A DNA stretch of 64,000 nt from an uncultured Eggerthella sp. (GTDB lineage: Bacteria > Actinomycetota > Coriobacteriia > Coriobacteriales > Eggerthellaceae): contig URBX01000005.1 of assembly GCA_900546175.1 (NCBI GenBank), positions 1 to 64,000 of the forward strand. Reading direction: 5' to 3'. The notes under the pieces were generated by a model, which worked only from the letters and a program-made list of their open reading frames with translations, was not told the origin of the DNA and did no database searches. Positions 35,384-44,884 of the stretch are shown here, piece after piece; positions within the stretch are counted from its first letter, which is position 1, and each line of letters opens with the position of its first letter. The position numbers and the translations under genes are program-made.

Positions 35384-35389
35384 ATTATA
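35384..35389 (-). promoter_or_regulatory. Extended -10 promoter of the beta-helix gene
   Basis: The minus strand reads TGC then TATAAT, an extended -10, followed by a TAATC-N4-GATTA inverted repeat. No good -35 box is seen. Confidence 0.4.
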
Positions 35390-35466
35390 GCATTTGGTGC
35401 TTGCTTACTGCTGAGTTTCTAAGATATATTCCCGCTTTCCAAGGGTACTAAATAATAATTACTCGC

Positions 35467-37371
35467 TTATTTCATTAAAGAGCAGATTGCCTGAGCAAAA
35501 GCTACGGGATCATCAACTTCCATACCCTCCAAAATGAGAGCCTGGTTATAAAGAAGGCCCGCATACTTTTCAACCTTCTCAGTATCTCCTGCCTTCTGAG
35601 CATCTTTCAAAACGGTAAAGATGTCGTGGCTTGCATTTATCTCAAGAACACGCTGCGCACGAATATTTTCGCCACCAGGACCCATCTTCAAAGTCTTTTC
35701 CATTTCAAGAGAAATAGGACCTTCAGTAGTGATGCATGCAGGAGCATCGCTTAAGCGAGAAGAAACCGCCACGCGAGAAACTTCGTCACCTAAAGCATTC
35801 TTCATAGCAGTGAAGAGCTCTTGGTTTTCTTTAGTGATTTCTTCAGCTGCGTTCTTTTCATCTTCGGTTGCTAAATCAAGTTCGCCAGTTGCAACATTGG
35901 TAAGCGCCTTTTCTTTATACTCACGCATTGCAGTCATACAGAATTCATCAACATCCTGAGTGCAGAGCAATACGTCATAGCCCTTGGTAAGGACCGTGGT
36001 AACAATAGGCATCTTAGCAAGGCGCTCAACACTGTCGCCCGCTGCATAATAAATTGCGCTTTGCTCCTCAGGCATTGCCTCAAGATATTCGTCAAGCGTA
36101 ATCATCTTCTTCTGTTTTGCAGAATAGAAAAGGAGCAAGTCCGAAAGCTTGTCAGCATCCATGCCGTAAGAGGAATAAATACCGTACTTGATGCCACGGC
36201 CGAAGTTTTCAAAGAATCCTTCATACGTTTCACGATCGTTGTCGCGCATCTTCTCCAATTCGCCCTTAATCTTCTTTTCAAGACGCTTTGCAATTGCGCG
36301 CAACTGATTGTTCTGCTGCAAGGTCTCGCGAGAGATGTTGAGAGTCAAATCTTGACTGTCAACAACACCACGAACAAAGTTGTAGTAGTCAGGAAGCAAA
36401 TCTTCGCACTTTTCCATAATGAGAACATTGGAGCTGTACAAAGCAAGGCCCTTTGCATAATCCGTGCTGTACAAATCAAATGGCTGACGGCCTGGAATAA
36501 ACATCAACGCATCATAAGAAAGTGCACCTTCTGCATGAACGGAGATGTTTGCAATTGGATCGGTAAAGTCGTGGAAGTTTGCCTTATAGAATTCGTTATA
36601 TTCCTCTTCGCTAACTTCAGACTTCTTACGCTTCCAAATTGGAATCATAGAGTTAATGGTTTCCAGTTCCTTAACGGTCTCATATTCAACCTGATAATCA
36701 TCGCCTGCGTCCTCTGGCTTTGGCAACGGATTCTGGTGTTCGCACTCCATCATAATTGGATAGCGAACATAGTTGCTGTACTGCTTAATCAAACTCTTGA
36801 GTTCATACTCGGAAAGGAAAAGATCGTAGTTTTCGTCCTCAGTGTTCTCTTTGAGGGTAAGGATGATGTCGGTTCCGTGAGTTTCTTTTTCGCAAGGGGT
36901 GATGGTGTAGCCCTCAACGCCGTCACTTTCCCAAGAAAATGCCTGGTCAGAGCCGTAAGCCTTGGTAATAACCGTTACTTTTTGAGCAACCATGAAAGAA
37001 GAGTAGAAGCCAACACCAAACTGACCAATGATGTCTACTTCTTCACCCTGCTGTTCTGCATTTTCCAACTTAAAGTCAAGACTTCCTGAGTGAGCGATAG
37101 TACCAAGATTGTTCTCCAAGTCCTCTTCACTCATGCCGATACCGGAATCGGAAACAGTGATAGTGCGTGCCTCTTTATCGAAAGCTACCTTAATAGAAAG
37201 GTCGTCCTTGCCAATCTTGATAGAAGAGTCTGTCAAAGACTTAAAGTAGAGCTTATCAACTGCGTCGGATGCGTTTGAAATGAGCTCACGCAAGAAAATT
37301 TCCCTGTTGGTGTAAATTGAGTTGATCATCAGATCAAGAAGCTTTTTGCTTTCGGTTTTAAACTGCTTCAT
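35467..37371 (-). CDS. htpG: Hsp90 chaperone HtpG
   Basis: This 634-residue cytosolic ATP-dependent chaperone is full length. The N-terminal GHKL ATPase is complete (NREIFLRELISNASDAVDKL, VSDSGIGMSEEDL, IGQFGVGFYSSFMVA), followed by the middle domain (GRQPFDLY, VRGVVDSQDLTLNISRE with the catalytic Arg) and a dimerisation end. AGGAGG precedes the ATG. It is preceded by a near-consensus promoter and a perfect CIRCE operator, so it should be under HrcA control. Confidence 0.97.
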   Translation of the reverse strand: MKQFKTESKKLLDLMINSIYTNREIFLRELISNASDAVDKLYFKSLTDSSIKIGKDDLSIKVAFDKEARTITVSDSGIGMSEEDLENNLGTIAHSGSLDFKLENAEQQGEEVDIIGQFGVGFYSSFMVAQKVTVITKAYGSDQAFSWESDGVEGYTITPCEKETHGTDIILTLKENTEDENYDLFLSEYELKSLIKQYSNYVRYPIMMECEHQNPLPKPEDAGDDYQVEYETVKELETINSMIPIWKRKKSEVSEEEYNEFYKANFHDFTDPIANISVHAEGALSYDALMFIPGRQPFDLYSTDYAKGLALYSSNVLIMEKCEDLLPDYYNFVRGVVDSQDLTLNISRETLQQNNQLRAIAKRLEKKIKGELEKMRDNDRETYEGFFENFGRGIKYGIYSSYGMDADKLSDLLLFYSAKQKKMITLDEYLEAMPEEQSAIYYAAGDSVERLAKMPIVTTVLTKGYDVLLCTQDVDEFCMTAMREYKEKALTNVATGELDLATEDEKNAAEEITKENQELFTAMKNALGDEVSRVAVSSRLSDAPACITTEGPISLEMEKTLKMGPGGENIRAQRVLEINASHDIFTVLKDAQKAGDTEKVEKYAGLLYNQALILEGMEVDDPVAFAQAICSLMK

Positions 37372-37455
37372 TCTTCCTCCTACTATTTCAAAACCAAGAG
37401 CACAATATGCCCGTGTTCATTACCTAAATACCGCATTGGCTGCGTATAAACCTAT

Positions 37456-37516
37456 TTAGCACTCGAAGCATCTGAGTGCTAATAAACGATTTTATTCACT
37501 TGCCAACGCTTGTCAA
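37456..37516 (-). promoter_or_regulatory. CIRCE operator and promoter of htpG
   Basis: TTAGCACTC-N9-GAGTGCTAA (37456-37482) is a perfect match to the CIRCE consensus bound by HrcA. Just upstream on the minus strand are TTGACA (37511-37516), a 16-base spacer and TAAAAT (37489-37494). The transcript start would fall at the operator edge. The -35 box overlaps the stop codon of the next gene (37513). Confidence 0.9.
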
Positions 37517-38991
37517 CACGAAGAACTTTTGCTCCATAAAGGATGCATGGAGCTGGTGACCTGCAAGAAAAATTCACCCGCCAAGCAAGAAAGAACATCA
37601 GTGACGCACTGCCGCGATTCGTCATCCATGGTTTTAAGAGAAGAGGCAAGAACTGGCAACGCTTTTGGAAGAGCTGCTGGTAGATCCTCAATATGGTCCG
37701 ATTGGGCAAGTTCTGCCAGATAGTCAACTGTTCCGAAACAAATTCCTAGAAATTGAGTTTTTTCTTCCAAAGATAGCGAATCAATCCAACCATCAAAAAC
37801 CTGCTCGGAAAACCGAGAGAGCACCGTGGTATCTTCGTCAAACACAAAATCTCTCTGCGAAATCTTCCATGTAAACGGTTGATGTTGCATAAGGCCCAAT
37901 ACTGAGGATTGAACCACCTGAGGAGGAACTAAGTCATAGAAGAGTTTTCCAAATACCGACTCGCTTGGAACATACTTGTGGAAATAGGGGCCGTGTAAAG
38001 GTTTGACGAATTGAAGCTGGGTGTTCTGCACTGTTGCCGGCGAAGAGCCAGAAGGGGGTAGCGCTGTTTGCGTTGCCGCCTGCGCAAAGCCGTCAGCGTT
38101 CTTTTCCTTCGCAACAAAAGCCTTTTCTTTCTGCTCTTGTTTATGGGCCTCAACCTCACTAAAAGCAAAACCAGGCCCATCAAAACTATACACATCAAGC
38201 AAAACTTCTTGAGCCTTTGCTGAACAATGTTTTGCCGCGTAGAAAGCCAAATTCCCTCCTTTTGAATGGCCTCCAACACGCACCACAAAAGGCTTGCCAT
38301 TTTGCGAAAGAGAGTTTTCTTTTGCGTACGCTGCGTTTTGTTCGACAGGCATCCCTTGAGTGCTGGCTTGCTTCTGAGCCGAAGACGCCCCTTGAAGACT
38401 GACAAACTCACAAGCGGATGGCACCTCTTGTTCACAAGACCCATTCTGCGCACAAGCAACAACCGTATTTAGATAATTCGTAGCCATAATTTGAGAAGGA
38501 ATTGGGCTCATAATTGCCAGAAGAAAATCCTCTTCCCATCCAGTAACCGTACTGTCAGTGCCTCGAAATGACACAAACAATGAACCATCAGGAATATGAA
38601 ACGTTACGGCAGCAAATTGATTGAATTGAGAAGGATCAACTTCCCAAGCAGCGTCAGACACTCTCACGGTTTCATAACGAGGACAACTACCCAAAGCTTC
38701 CATGAATTCGTTGGCAACTTCGTTAAACCAAAAAATATCCGCTTCCTGGCCTTTAGGAATTCCGTTAAGCGCTTGCCCTAAATAGACGCCCCGGCTATGT
38801 GCTTGGTCCGGAAAAAGAGACGTGTCTGGATCAAAAGAAGAATCGTTTTTAAATACAAGAGAGTTTTCCCATTGAAGATAAGAAGCTACCGAAAGAACAA
38901 AGGCATCCATCTTGTCGAACGGTTTTTGCGCAAAAGAATCTTGTTCTTCCTTCAACAAATCCAAAAGCGTTATGAACTTCTTTTGCTTCAT
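37513..38991 (-). CDS. Mbeg1-like (DUF2974) alpha/beta-hydrolase
   Basis: The 492-residue protein has the lipase nucleophile elbow VRVGGHSKGGNLAFYAAKH with Ser243 and an earlier FRGTDSTVTGWEEDF that resembles the oxyanion region of class 3 lipases. DUF2974 proteins are common in gut Firmicutes and Coriobacteria and are thought to be intracellular lipases. No signal peptide is seen. The section of about residues 185-225 and the section after 290 (AQAATQTALPPSGSSPATVQ) are low-complexity Gln/Ala/Ser-rich inserts. The catalytic Asp and His are not certain from reading. Confidence 0.8.
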   Translation of the reverse strand: MKQKKFITLLDLLKEEQDSFAQKPFDKMDAFVLSVASYLQWENSLVFKNDSSFDPDTSLFPDQAHSRGVYLGQALNGIPKGQEADIFWFNEVANEFMEALGSCPRYETVRVSDAAWEVDPSQFNQFAAVTFHIPDGSLFVSFRGTDSTVTGWEEDFLLAIMSPIPSQIMATNYLNTVVACAQNGSCEQEVPSACEFVSLQGASSAQKQASTQGMPVEQNAAYAKENSLSQNGKPFVVRVGGHSKGGNLAFYAAKHCSAKAQEVLLDVYSFDGPGFAFSEVEAHKQEQKEKAFVAKEKNADGFAQAATQTALPPSGSSPATVQNTQLQFVKPLHGPYFHKYVPSESVFGKLFYDLVPPQVVQSSVLGLMQHQPFTWKISQRDFVFDEDTTVLSRFSEQVFDGWIDSLSLEEKTQFLGICFGTVDYLAELAQSDHIEDLPAALPKALPVLASSLKTMDDESRQCVTDVLSCLAGEFFLQVTSSMHPLWSKSSSC

Positions 38992-39034
38992 GCGTATTCA
39001 CCTATCCACACATCTGTTCAACCACTGCCTGACT

Positions 39035-39721
39035 CTATCTGATGCCTAAGCCTCCCATATTGTTAAACCGCGACCGCAAGTAATCATCAGTGAGATATGT
39101 ATCGCAAATAGTATCGATAACATCATTAGGCGGAACGTCGCGTGTTCTTTCATCAGCGCGAATTAACGAAGTGATTGTGAAGAAAATATTGAACACCATA
39201 AAAACTGCCAAACAAGATGAAATCACTTTGTAGCTAATACTTTCAACATTTATGCGCTCAAAAACACAATCGCATACAGGAACGCCCAAACGAAGCCACA
39301 CAACGCCAATTACTCCCCACAGAATTGAGTGAGCTACGTCAGTTCTGCCATCAAAATTGAGGGGCCAATCTTGGTAACTCCAAGCAACTACGCCCCAAAA
39401 GGTTTCCATAGCCCAATGAGCAAGATACTCAACACTACCACCCACAACGGCTGAAACTGCAAACAGCACTATTGTTGGCAACGATAAAAAAGGCTCCAAA
39501 AGAAGCAATAAAAAAGCAGCAGCGCTACCATAAATTGGCGAAAATGGACCCCACACCAATCCTGCACGATGCTCCCATTCGCCATATTCAACCAAATGCT
39601 GCAGCGTTTCACCTATCAAGCCACAGACAGAAAGCGCCACAAAAATCCAAAGAAGCTTAAAGAAATTACGAGACAAGAGCTCGCGGTTGGGATTAAGCTC
39701 AAAAAACTTAGTCAATTCCAT
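39035..39721 (-). CDS. CmpB-type putative ABC-transporter membrane protein
   Basis: The ATG at 39721 has AGGGGG upstream and overlaps the end of the serine-hydrolase gene by 14 bases, so the two are translated together. The 228-residue protein has five or six membrane segments and the family marks GLIGETLQHL, GLVWGPFSPIYGSAAA and GVVAWSYQDWPLNFDGRTDV. The family is named after a permease but has no shown transport activity. No ATPase gene is adjacent. Confidence 0.8.
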   Translation of the reverse strand: MELTKFFELNPNRELLSRNFFKLLWIFVALSVCGLIGETLQHLVEYGEWEHRAGLVWGPFSPIYGSAAAFLLLLLEPFLSLPTIVLFAVSAVVGGSVEYLAHWAMETFWGVVAWSYQDWPLNFDGRTDVAHSILWGVIGVVWLRLGVPVCDCVFERINVESISYKVISSCLAVFMVFNIFFTITSLIRADERTRDVPPNDVIDTICDTYLTDDYLRSRFNNMGGLGIR

Positions 39722-41051
39722 ATACCCCCTGATCAAGAGCAGGCGCAGCCTCTATAAGCGCCTTCGCAAGATTGCTCACGCGCTTTTCGCTTATCTGACA
39801 ATCGGGCTGTCCTGTCATGATGGAAATCAGATATGTTTTATTACCCACTTCAATAAGGCCGGTATCACTCATGCTGTTTACTCCTCCAGAAATCCAACCT
39901 GCCTTATTTAAAACCAGGCCTTCTACGGATGATTGCTCCACTCCTTCTCTGATAGGAGAAAAGGCAGTTTTAGCGCAGAGCTCAGCAAACCACGACGCCG
40001 TAGCATTATCGAATCGGTCTACGAGGTAGTGATACGTATCAAGCCAAAGAATTGCCGAAGTACGCGCAGAGTAGGTTGGAAAACTTCCTCCGCTCATAAG
40101 ACTTGAAGAATCCAAACCTAACGATTCAAGATAGTCTGCAAAACCGAACTGATTAAATCTATAGCGAAGAGACCTATAGGTGTCATTATCAGAATAAAGA
40201 ATCACACTTTCTATTGATGATTCCACCGAACTTTGGGAGATTTTTCTTGTGTCAATAAGGCTTTCACACACAAAGTGACAAAAAGGCCCCTTGAAAGAAC
40301 TTGCACCATACACGTCCTGGTCAATGTTGTGATAAAGCGCATTGCCCGTATCTAAATCAACCATGAGGTAGCCATAGTTGTAGCCAGAGTCTTGTAAGTC
40401 CTGAGTTGCCTGATTAAGAGAATTTCTCTGGTCCTCAGATAAAACCACCTCAGGAGCAGATTCGTTATTCACCAACGGTTTATTTGCTTGGCGAATCTTG
40501 CGGTCAAGATAATCTTGAAGAGCGCCCTCTTCGTTTATTTTCTGTTGAAGCTCAAGATAGTCAAGGAAGTCATAGAAAAGCTGTTCGAATTCTTCCTGGG
40601 TAAGCGCAATTGTTGCTTGAGATGTTGTTTCTTGAGTATCAGGCAGCACGTTGCCTACCTCAAAAAGGTCCTGAGAATCACTCGGCATAGTGCTTCGGGT
40701 CTCTGTAGAGCTACCGAGAGAATTGCTCTGGGAAGCATCCTGAGTATCGTTTTGCGAGGCGTCTTGCAAGCCACTCTCTACCTCTTCAAAAGAAGCGAAC
40801 CGCGCCAGGTCCTCTACCGTAATCTTTGATTCAACATGGAGCTCGTTTATTCCCTTTTGCAGAACAGCAGATTCGTCTACTTCTTCAGCTCGAACAAATT
40901 CTCGCGATTCTCCTTGTGGCTCATCTTCATCAGCAAAACAAAGCGACGCTTGCACGCCAAAAACAAGAACAAGCACCAATACAGCAGAGAGTAAGGCTTT
41001 GCCCCATGCCTTGCTACTACGAATTGCTTTTCTGTGTGCTGGATGATTAAT
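39708..41051 (-). CDS. Exported serine beta-lactamase-like hydrolase, possible ATT start
   Basis: With an ATT start at 41051 (AAGGAG exactly 6 bases upstream) the protein has 447 residues. A TTG at 41069 with weak AGGTG is the alternative. A basic N-terminus and membrane/signal helix (LLSAVLVLVLVFGVQASLCFA) precede an acidic Ser/Gln-rich linker to about residue 180. The penicillin-binding fold shows Ser251-x-x-Lys254 (SSFK), Ser287-Asp-Asn (YSDNDTY) and Lys383-Ala-Gly (NKAGW) in place of KTG. It probably acts outside the membrane on wall peptides, or as a beta-lactamase. It lies between the Rrf2 gene (33-base gap) and the CmpB gene (overlap), all on one strand. Confidence 0.8.
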   Translation of the reverse strand: MNHPAHRKAIRSSKAWGKALLSAVLVLVLVFGVQASLCFADEDEPQGESREFVRAEEVDESAVLQKGINELHVESKITVEDLARFASFEEVESGLQDASQNDTQDASQSNSLGSSTETRSTMPSDSQDLFEVGNVLPDTQETTSQATIALTQEEFEQLFYDFLDYLELQQKINEEGALQDYLDRKIRQANKPLVNNESAPEVVLSEDQRNSLNQATQDLQDSGYNYGYLMVDLDTGNALYHNIDQDVYGASSFKGPFCHFVCESLIDTRKISQSSVESSIESVILYSDNDTYRSLRYRFNQFGFADYLESLGLDSSSLMSGGSFPTYSARTSAILWLDTYHYLVDRFDNATASWFAELCAKTAFSPIREGVEQSSVEGLVLNKAGWISGGVNSMSDTGLIEVGNKTYLISIMTGQPDCQISEKRVSNLAKALIEAAPALDQGVYGID

Positions 41052-41083
41052 ACAGTGCTCCTTGTTCAAGTTCAGTGCACCTA

Positions 41084-41497
41084 TTATCCCTTACGCCCCG
41101 CAATAAGATCTGAAAGCTTCACGCTATCAACATACTCATCAATAACGCGCTCTAAGCCCGCCCAAAACTCAAACGTTTCACACTCATGCTTGCGAAGACA
41201 CACGCTTGCACCTTCTTCCAAACATGCCACTGGAGCAGTGCTTCCTTCTGCGGCACGTAGAATATCTCCTGCAGTTATTTCCTCAAAAGGACGATCAATT
41301 ACGTATCCGCCATAAGCACCACGAACGCTTTTGAGAAGACCTGCTGAAACAAGCGAACTTACCAGCTGCTCAAGATACTTAATTGAGATACCCTGGCGTT
41401 GCGACACTTCACGCAAAGGAGTTTTAGCATCTTTGCCCTGATGGGCTAAATCAATCATGAGTCGAAGAGCATAGCGCCCTTTTGTTGAAATCATCAT
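41084..41497 (-). CDS. Rrf2-family transcription regulator with three cysteines
   Basis: The 137-residue protein opens with MISTKGRYALRLMIDLA and has a winged helix-turn-helix (QRQGISIKYLEQLVSSL). A Cys92-x7-Cys100-x5-Cys106 cluster in the second half fits an iron-sulfur ligand set as in IscR-type members. The family includes IscR (Fe-S supply), NsrR (nitric oxide) and CymR (cysteine). No isc/suf genes are nearby; the next genes are the serine hydrolase and the CmpB protein. The metY promoter at 61537-61556 holds a palindrome of a kind Rrf2 proteins could bind (inference). Confidence 0.88.
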   Translation of the reverse strand: MMISTKGRYALRLMIDLAHQGKDAKTPLREVSQRQGISIKYLEQLVSSLVSAGLLKSVRGAYGGYVIDRPFEEITAGDILRAAEGSTAPVACLEEGASVCLRKHECETFEFWAGLERVIDEYVDSVKLSDLIAGRKG

Positions 41498-41656
41498 TTT
41501 CTCTGAACTCTTTTCTTAATAAGTCAAAACGCTTACCCTCAACTATTGATATAGTAGAAAACAGCACTGTTTGAAATCTAATCTTAACTCATAGTTTCTC
41601 GCTAGGCATTAGCAAACAGTACTACTTTTTAATGCTATTAAATAGAAGGGGTTTTC

Positions 41657-42337
41657 ATGGAAGCATATAAGCAAGAATTTATTGAGTTCATGGTTGAAAG
41701 CCAAGTTCTTAAGTTTGGCGAATTCACTCTTAAAAGCGGCCGAAAATCTCCCTTCTTTATGAATGCAGGAGCTTATGTTACGGGTGACCAGCTTCATCGT
41801 TTGGGCATCTATTACGCAAAAGCTATCCATGACAACTTTGGTTTGGACTTTGATGTTGTATTCGGCCCTGCCTACAAAGGTATTCCTCTCAGCGTAATTA
41901 CCACTATGGCAATTCACGAGCTTTACGGCAAAGAAGTTCGCTATTGCTCCAACCGTAAAGAAGTCAAAGATCATGGCGATACCGGCATTCTTTTAGGCAG
42001 CAATCTTAAAGACGGCGACCGCGTAATTATGGTTGAGGACGTTACCACCTCAGGCAAGTCCATTGAGGAAACTCATCCTATTCTCACAAGTCAGGCTAAT
42101 GTTGAAATTAAAGGCCTTATGGTTTCTTTGAATCGTATGGAAGTTGGCAAGGGTGGCGAAAAATGCGCTCTTGACGAAGTGAGCGAACGCTACGGCTTCC
42201 CTACTGCTGCTATCGTTAACATGCAGGAAGTAACCGAGTATCTCTGCAACAAAGAGGTTCAAGGTAAAGTGGTAATTGATGACACTCTCAAAGAAGCTAT
42301 CGATGCCTACTATCTGCAGTATGGAGCAAAAGCATAA
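41657..42337 (+). CDS. pyrE: Orotate phosphoribosyltransferase
   Basis: The 226-residue enzyme makes OMP from orotate and PRPP in pyrimidine synthesis. Visible motifs are FGEFTLKSGRKSPFFMNAGA near the start and the PRPP loop RVIMVEDVTTSGKSIEE. AGAAGG precedes the ATG. It is a single gene here; no other pyr gene is adjacent. Confidence 0.95.
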   Translation: MEAYKQEFIEFMVESQVLKFGEFTLKSGRKSPFFMNAGAYVTGDQLHRLGIYYAKAIHDNFGLDFDVVFGPAYKGIPLSVITTMAIHELYGKEVRYCSNRKEVKDHGDTGILLGSNLKDGDRVIMVEDVTTSGKSIEETHPILTSQANVEIKGLMVSLNRMEVGKGGEKCALDEVSERYGFPTAAIVNMQEVTEYLCNKEVQGKVVIDDTLKEAIDAYYLQYGAKA

Positions 42338-42539
42338 GCCGAAGCAAAAATAAAAAAGCCGTAATTGTCTCTATTTCATATTCCAATACTTAAACGCTTT
42401 TGTTTAATTACCCATGGAAAAATAGAGCATTTTACTGCTTTGCTTTTCGAAATAATCCCCAACCGCTACAATTTGTTCTCAAGGAATATGGACTATTTCC
42501 CGATACGGTATCTATCTCCCTACAGAAAGAGTGATTGCT

Positions 42540-43145
42540 ATGAGTTCTGAACTAAAGATACGTTTAGCAACCCCAGAGGATGCTGCCGCAATACGTGACA
42601 TTTATGCACCCTACGTATTAGAAACAGCAGTAACTTTTGAGATTACTCCGCCGTCTGTAGAGGAAATGCGACAACGCATTGTCGAGAAAAGTGTTTCTTA
42701 TCCTTACTTAGTAGCAGAAGACGAACAGGGAGAAATTTTTGGTTTCTCCTATGCATCTGCATTTCGCCCTCGTGCTGCCTATATTCATTCAGTAGAATCT
42801 TCTATTTATTGTCGAAAAGACTTTAAAGGTAAAGGCCTTGGACGCCGTTTGTACGAAGCGCTTTTCAAGATTTTAGAGGCACAAAACATCTTTAATGTTT
42901 TAGCCTGCGTTGCCTATATTGAGCCTGAAGATGAGTACGTACCTAAAACAAGCAAAATCTTCCACGAAAAGCTCGGCTTTAAACAAATTGCTTGCTTCTC
43001 TAAGTGCGGTCACAAGTTTGGCAATTGGTATGACATGATTTGGTTGGAGCGTTTCCTTAAAGAGCATGTGTCAAACCCTGATCCATTTATCCCTCTTCCA
43101 GAGTTGGATCCAGCAATTATTAACGCTGTCCTGGAAAAGGCGTAA
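42540..43145 (+). CDS. GNAT acetyltransferase (phosphinothricin-acetyltransferase-like)
   Basis: The ATG at 42540 is chosen; a GTG at 42531 is an alternative. The 201-residue protein has the family opening RLATPEDAAAIRDIYAPYV, then ESSIYCRKDFKGKGLGRRLY with the acetyl-CoA-binding R/K-x-x-G-x-G/A loop, and FHEKLGFKQIACFSKCGHKF. Enzymes of this type acetylate amino groups of small molecules; PAT itself inactivates phosphinothricin or methionine sulfoximine. The last 35 residues (after MIWLERFL) are extra. Confidence 0.85.
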   Translation: MSSELKIRLATPEDAAAIRDIYAPYVLETAVTFEITPPSVEEMRQRIVEKSVSYPYLVAEDEQGEIFGFSYASAFRPRAAYIHSVESSIYCRKDFKGKGLGRRLYEALFKILEAQNIFNVLACVAYIEPEDEYVPKTSKIFHEKLGFKQIACFSKCGHKFGNWYDMIWLERFLKEHVSNPDPFIPLPELDPAIINAVLEKA

Positions 43146-43206
43146 GCATTTCTAGACGCCTGAAAACCTGCCTGGCTAGAAAGGTGCTTGGCTGTAAAAC
43201 ATTCAG

Positions 43207-43254
43207 CTAGAAACACACTCGTCTAGGACATACTCACTAATAAACACGCTCGGC
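43207..43254. repeat. Three degenerate 16-bp repeats
   Basis: CTAGAAACACACTCGT, CTAGGACATACTCACT and AATAAACACGCTCGGC abut exactly between the acetyltransferase stop and its terminator. Confidence 0.45.
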
Positions 43255-43276
43255 CCCTGTTCTTCAGGGGCTTTTT
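43253..43276 (+). terminator. Terminator of the acetyltransferase gene
   Basis: A 7-bp GC stem (GCCCCTG with CAGGGGC) with a 5-base loop is followed by TTTTTG. Confidence 0.8.
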
Positions 43277-43409
43277 GTTTAGATTGCAGGAAAACTGCGG
43301 GTTTTGAGCTACAACAATAAAGGGTGGGGTTGTAGGAACAAGTGTGGATATGAGGGATATAATAACCGCAGATAAGGAGCCATTTTTGGCCCTTTATTGT
43401 TCTGTCTGT

Positions 43410-44768
43410 CTAACTCTCAACCTTATCATTAATCCAAATAAGGCAGACAATGGCTGTAGCGAGCGCAAAGAATGCCGAGATGCCAAACGAAAGCGCATAG
43501 GCAAGTTCGACAGAACCCAACACTGGAGCAAGCGTTATAGCAAACACCATAAGTGCCGTACCTAAGGAAGCGGAAACTTGTCGCGCTGCCGTATTAAAAG
43601 AAGAGCCATCGGTCATAATAGCAAACGGCAAACAGGCCAAACCCCATGAGGTCAGTGGCCCAATCAAAGAAGAAACGCCCATTTGACGAATTCCCTGCAG
43701 AGCCATAATTAACCAGAATGGCGTACTTCCATTTATGAAAACCATAGAAACGGCACCTGCGAAAAGGAAAAGCGAGCCCACAATAACTACTGGCTTAACC
43801 CCAATCTTATCGGTTAGGAAACCTGCAAGAGGATTGAATAAAAGAGCCGTTACACAGCCCAACACCAAAGATAATCCGCCTTCAAAAGCATTACCTCCCC
43901 ATACGTTTTCAATAAACAAAGGAAGAATCAGCGTAATTCCCATAAAGCTTGCGTTAAGGAAGATTGTTGCAATAAAAGAAATCACATAACGCTTTGAAGC
44001 AAAGATGTTCATGCTAATGAGTGGCTGGGTAATCTTTTTCTGCCTTCGAACAAACAAGAACACAAACACACAGCCCAATACCACAGGAGCCCATACAAAT
44101 GGATTGCCAATTTCAAAACTCGAAGCATTTGAAAAACCTAGGAGCATCGAACAAAAGCCTGCCGCGGACAAAAGAAAAGAAACCATGTCTAAATGAGTTT
44201 TTCTTTCGGGCTTGTTGGATTTTTCGATAAAGAAAAGGGCGCACAGTATCAAAACTACCGTAGCAACACTCAACAAAACGAAGAAACTTCGCCAACCAGC
44301 GAATTCAGCCATAAATCCGCCAATAGTTGGGCCCACGTTAGGAGCAAAACCCATAGCAATGCCAGAAATTCCCATAGCAGTTGCTTGAACCTCTCGAGGA
44401 AAAGAGGTCATGATAACGCTCATCATCATTGGCATAGTGATGCCGGCTGCAATGGCTTGCAAAACACGTCCTAAAAGCAGTGATGCAAAATCCCACGCAA
44501 TGCTATCTATAAGAGCACCGGCCAAGAGAAACGCAAAAGCAGCTAATACAATTGATTTAAGCGGAAACCGGCGCATCAAAAAAGCAACAAGAAGAACCGT
44601 GATACCCAAAACAAGCATATAAAGAGTAGTTACCCACTGCCCTAAGCCAACCTCAAGCCCAAAATCCGCCGCTATGCCAGTAAACATAGCATTCGAAGCG
44701 GTTTGGGAAAGATTTCCAAAGCTTGAGCCAAGAATAATGAGAGTAACCAACACGATTACGCGTTTCAT
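43410..44768 (-). CDS. MFS multidrug transporter (DHA2/EmrB-like)
   Basis: The 452-residue protein has 12-14 membrane segments. It carries the DHA2 marks QWVTTLYMLVLGI, the motif-A-like RRFPLKSI and GRVLQAIAAGITMPMMMSVI, then the antiporter motif C form GFAPNVGPTIGGFMAE. It probably exports drugs by proton antiport. It is alone, with no adjacent regulator on its strand; the TetR gene at 46263 is beyond ackA. Confidence 0.88.
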   Translation of the reverse strand: MKRVIVLVTLIILGSSFGNLSQTASNAMFTGIAADFGLEVGLGQWVTTLYMLVLGITVLLVAFLMRRFPLKSIVLAAFAFLLAGALIDSIAWDFASLLLGRVLQAIAAGITMPMMMSVIMTSFPREVQATAMGISGIAMGFAPNVGPTIGGFMAEFAGWRSFFVLLSVATVVLILCALFFIEKSNKPERKTHLDMVSFLLSAAGFCSMLLGFSNASSFEIGNPFVWAPVVLGCVFVFLFVRRQKKITQPLISMNIFASKRYVISFIATIFLNASFMGITLILPLFIENVWGGNAFEGGLSLVLGCVTALLFNPLAGFLTDKIGVKPVVIVGSLFLFAGAVSMVFINGSTPFWLIMALQGIRQMGVSSLIGPLTSWGLACLPFAIMTDGSSFNTAARQVSASLGTALMVFAITLAPVLGSVELAYALSFGISAFFALATAIVCLIWINDKVES

Positions 44769-44884
44769 AGAAGTATGTGGCTTAGCGGTAATAGGACTAC
44801 TCCTTCGTTAAAAGCTCTCTTGAAGAACAGTTTTCCAAAATACTATTCTTGTTCGTTAGGCTTTATTCATTCTTCATAGAGCTT

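Noticed and set aside
36061..37089. Long plus-strand frame (342 codons) opposite htpG
   Set aside because: It is a mirror of strong codon bias in htpG; it has no ribosome site or motif.
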